Positions 5,735 to 6,492 of a DNA stretch of 6,492 nucleotides are shown piece by piece. The DNA is from an uncultured Alphaproteobacteria bacterium (GTDB lineage Bacteria; Pseudomonadota; Alphaproteobacteria; CAAHEQ01; UBA3637): the NCBI GenBank assembly GCA_947629595.1, contig CANREI010000069.1:1-6492 (forward strand). The letters run 5' to 3'. Within the stretch, counting starts at the first letter, position 1. Each line of letters opens with the position of its first letter. The notes under the pieces are model-generated. The model did not search any database and had not been told where the DNA came from. It saw nothing but the letters and a program-made list of their open reading frames with translations. A program made the translations under genes and the position numbers.

Positions 5735-5735
5735 T
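5708..5735 (+). promoter_or_regulatory. Perfect-consensus sigma70 promoter inside the DUF177 3' end
   Basis: TTGACA (5708-5713) and TATAAT (5730-5735) both match consensus at all six positions, with a 16-base spacer. The -35 encodes a Leu-Thr pair and the -10 overlaps the stop codon of the DUF177 gene. The start would be near 5742, with a leader of about 29 nt. A strong, largely constitutive promoter is expected from the sequence. Confidence 0.75.
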
Positions 5736-5770
5736 GGAAGTAGAAAGTTTATATTTTTCGGAGGCTTAAA

Positions 5771-6492
5771 ATGGCAGAAGAAGAAAACAACATTCCGCCC
5801 GAAACGGAAACAAAAGCAGAAGTGAAACCGGAGCCGGAAATCACGCCGGAAGAAGTTCGGGAATCTGCCGAAAATCAGCCGTCAACAGATGTTCAGGCAC
5901 AGGCGTCCGATGCCGTTCGTTTGCAAGCCGCGCGTTATGCTTATATTGAAAAGCTGGAAAATCGTTTGGCAAGCGATGAACAGCTCTCGCCCTCTGATTT
6001 AAACGACGTGATGCATTGCAAAGCCCAAGTTTTATTGGAATTGGTGGGTGTTTCAAGCTATGCGGCGCAGCTGCCGAGCGATAATCCGAATCGAAAAGCG
6101 GTTGATGTTTTAATCAAGCATTTATATAAATGTTACGATAAAACCGAAAATTTGCGCGCCAAAATCATGAAAAACGTTCAAGACAAGCGCAGTAAAAAAC
6201 AGTGGGAGGAATATACGTTGTTGGCGCGTCCGCTGGATAAATCTTTTATTTATCGTGATGAATTTTTGTTGCCGAAAAACAATGTTATCAATTTAACAAA
6301 CGTCGGGTTAACGGCCGGCACGGCGGGAATGCTTTCCGGCCTTATTAAAAACCCGAGCGAATCGATTAAAGCGCAAATGCCCGATTTAATTGAAGAATTT
6401 GCTGCCAAAATTACCGGCACGGATAAAGAAACAACGCACAAATTCATTACCAATTTGTTAGACGGGCTTACAAAGCTGAAAAACACCAAATC
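5771..6492 (+). CDS. Unrecognised protein, N-terminal 240 residues (3' end off the window)
   Basis: An open frame runs from ATG at 5771 to the right edge without a stop. A strong GGAGG (5760-5764) sits 6 nt before the ATG, which settles the start. Residues 1-45 are Glu/Pro-rich, acidic and probably disordered. From about 46 the sequence looks alpha-helical, with a Leu/Ala-rich stretch around 84-100 and a basic stretch at 129-144 (LRAKIMKNVQDKRSKK). A Gly/Ala/Leu segment at 179-191 is too short and weak to be a confident membrane helix. There is no signal peptide, so the protein is probably cytoplasmic. It follows the DUF177 gene by 36 bp but has its own predicted promoter. I do not recognise the family, and it is not PlsX or ribosomal protein L32, which often follow this gene elsewhere. 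Confidence 0.8.
   Translation, partial: MAEEENNIPPETETKAEVKPEPEITPEEVRESAENQPSTDVQAQASDAVRLQAARYAYIEKLENRLASDEQLSPSDLNDVMHCKAQVLLELVGVSSYAAQLPSDNPNRKAVDVLIKHLYKCYDKTENLRAKIMKNVQDKRSKKQWEEYTLLARPLDKSFIYRDEFLLPKNNVINLTNVGLTAGTAGMLSGLIKNPSESIKAQMPDLIEEFAAKITGTDKETTHKFITNLLDGLTKLKNTK

Noticed and set aside
5368..6489. Minus-strand ORFs opposite the DUF177 gene and the unknown gene
   Set aside because: Antisense shadows of genes that have clear starts and, for DUF177, clear family motifs.
1..6492. CRISPR array, insertion sequence or transposase
   Set aside because: No short regularly spaced repeats with unique spacers, no terminal inverted repeats flanking a transposase, and no transposase-like protein were found. 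The repeats present are gene duplications and regulatory motifs.

Overview
The window is moderately AT-rich and Gram-negative in character: three of its proteins carry lipobox signal peptides and one is the outer-membrane assembly lipoprotein BamE. BamE lying head-to-head with a DUF177/YceD protein is an arrangement I associate with Alphaproteobacteria. Together with the low GC this suggests an AT-rich, perhaps host- or gut-associated, alphaproteobacterium. That assignment is inference, since no rRNA or other taxonomic marker is present.

Layout from left to right. (1) Positions 1-2519, minus strand: two tandem paralogous lipoprotein genes, the downstream one cut by the left edge. Both are built from a repeated module of about 145 residues, each copy starting with a Cys-x13-Cys pair. 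The pair is preceded by a promoter interleaved with an inverted repeat/terminator. (2) Positions 2625-4284, minus strand: a compact phage-type cassette of a major capsid protein and a phage-conserved coiled-coil protein. An intrinsic terminator lies between them, and no portal, terminase, protease or tail gene is in view. Upstream of the capsid gene is about 395 bp without a convincing gene. It contains four GGCA motifs at an exact 10-bp period, an extended -10 promoter, a stem-loop at the predicted RNA 5' end and a long inverted repeat. (3) Positions 4680-5734: bamE (minus) and the DUF177 gene (plus), divergent from a 65-bp intergenic region. (4) Positions 5771-6492, plus strand: the 5' part of an unrecognised gene with an acidic, low-complexity N terminus. 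It is driven by a perfect-consensus promoter embedded in the last codons of the DUF177 gene.

The likely housekeeping parts are BamE (beta-barrel assembly at the outer membrane) and DUF177 (linked to 23S rRNA in its best-studied members). The accessory parts are the capsid cassette and the lipoprotein array. The most interesting point is the apparently orphan capsid gene with its own control region between a core gene and a lipoprotein family. It could be a phage remnant, one piece of a dispersed gene-transfer-agent-like system, or a domesticated capsid; the window alone cannot decide.
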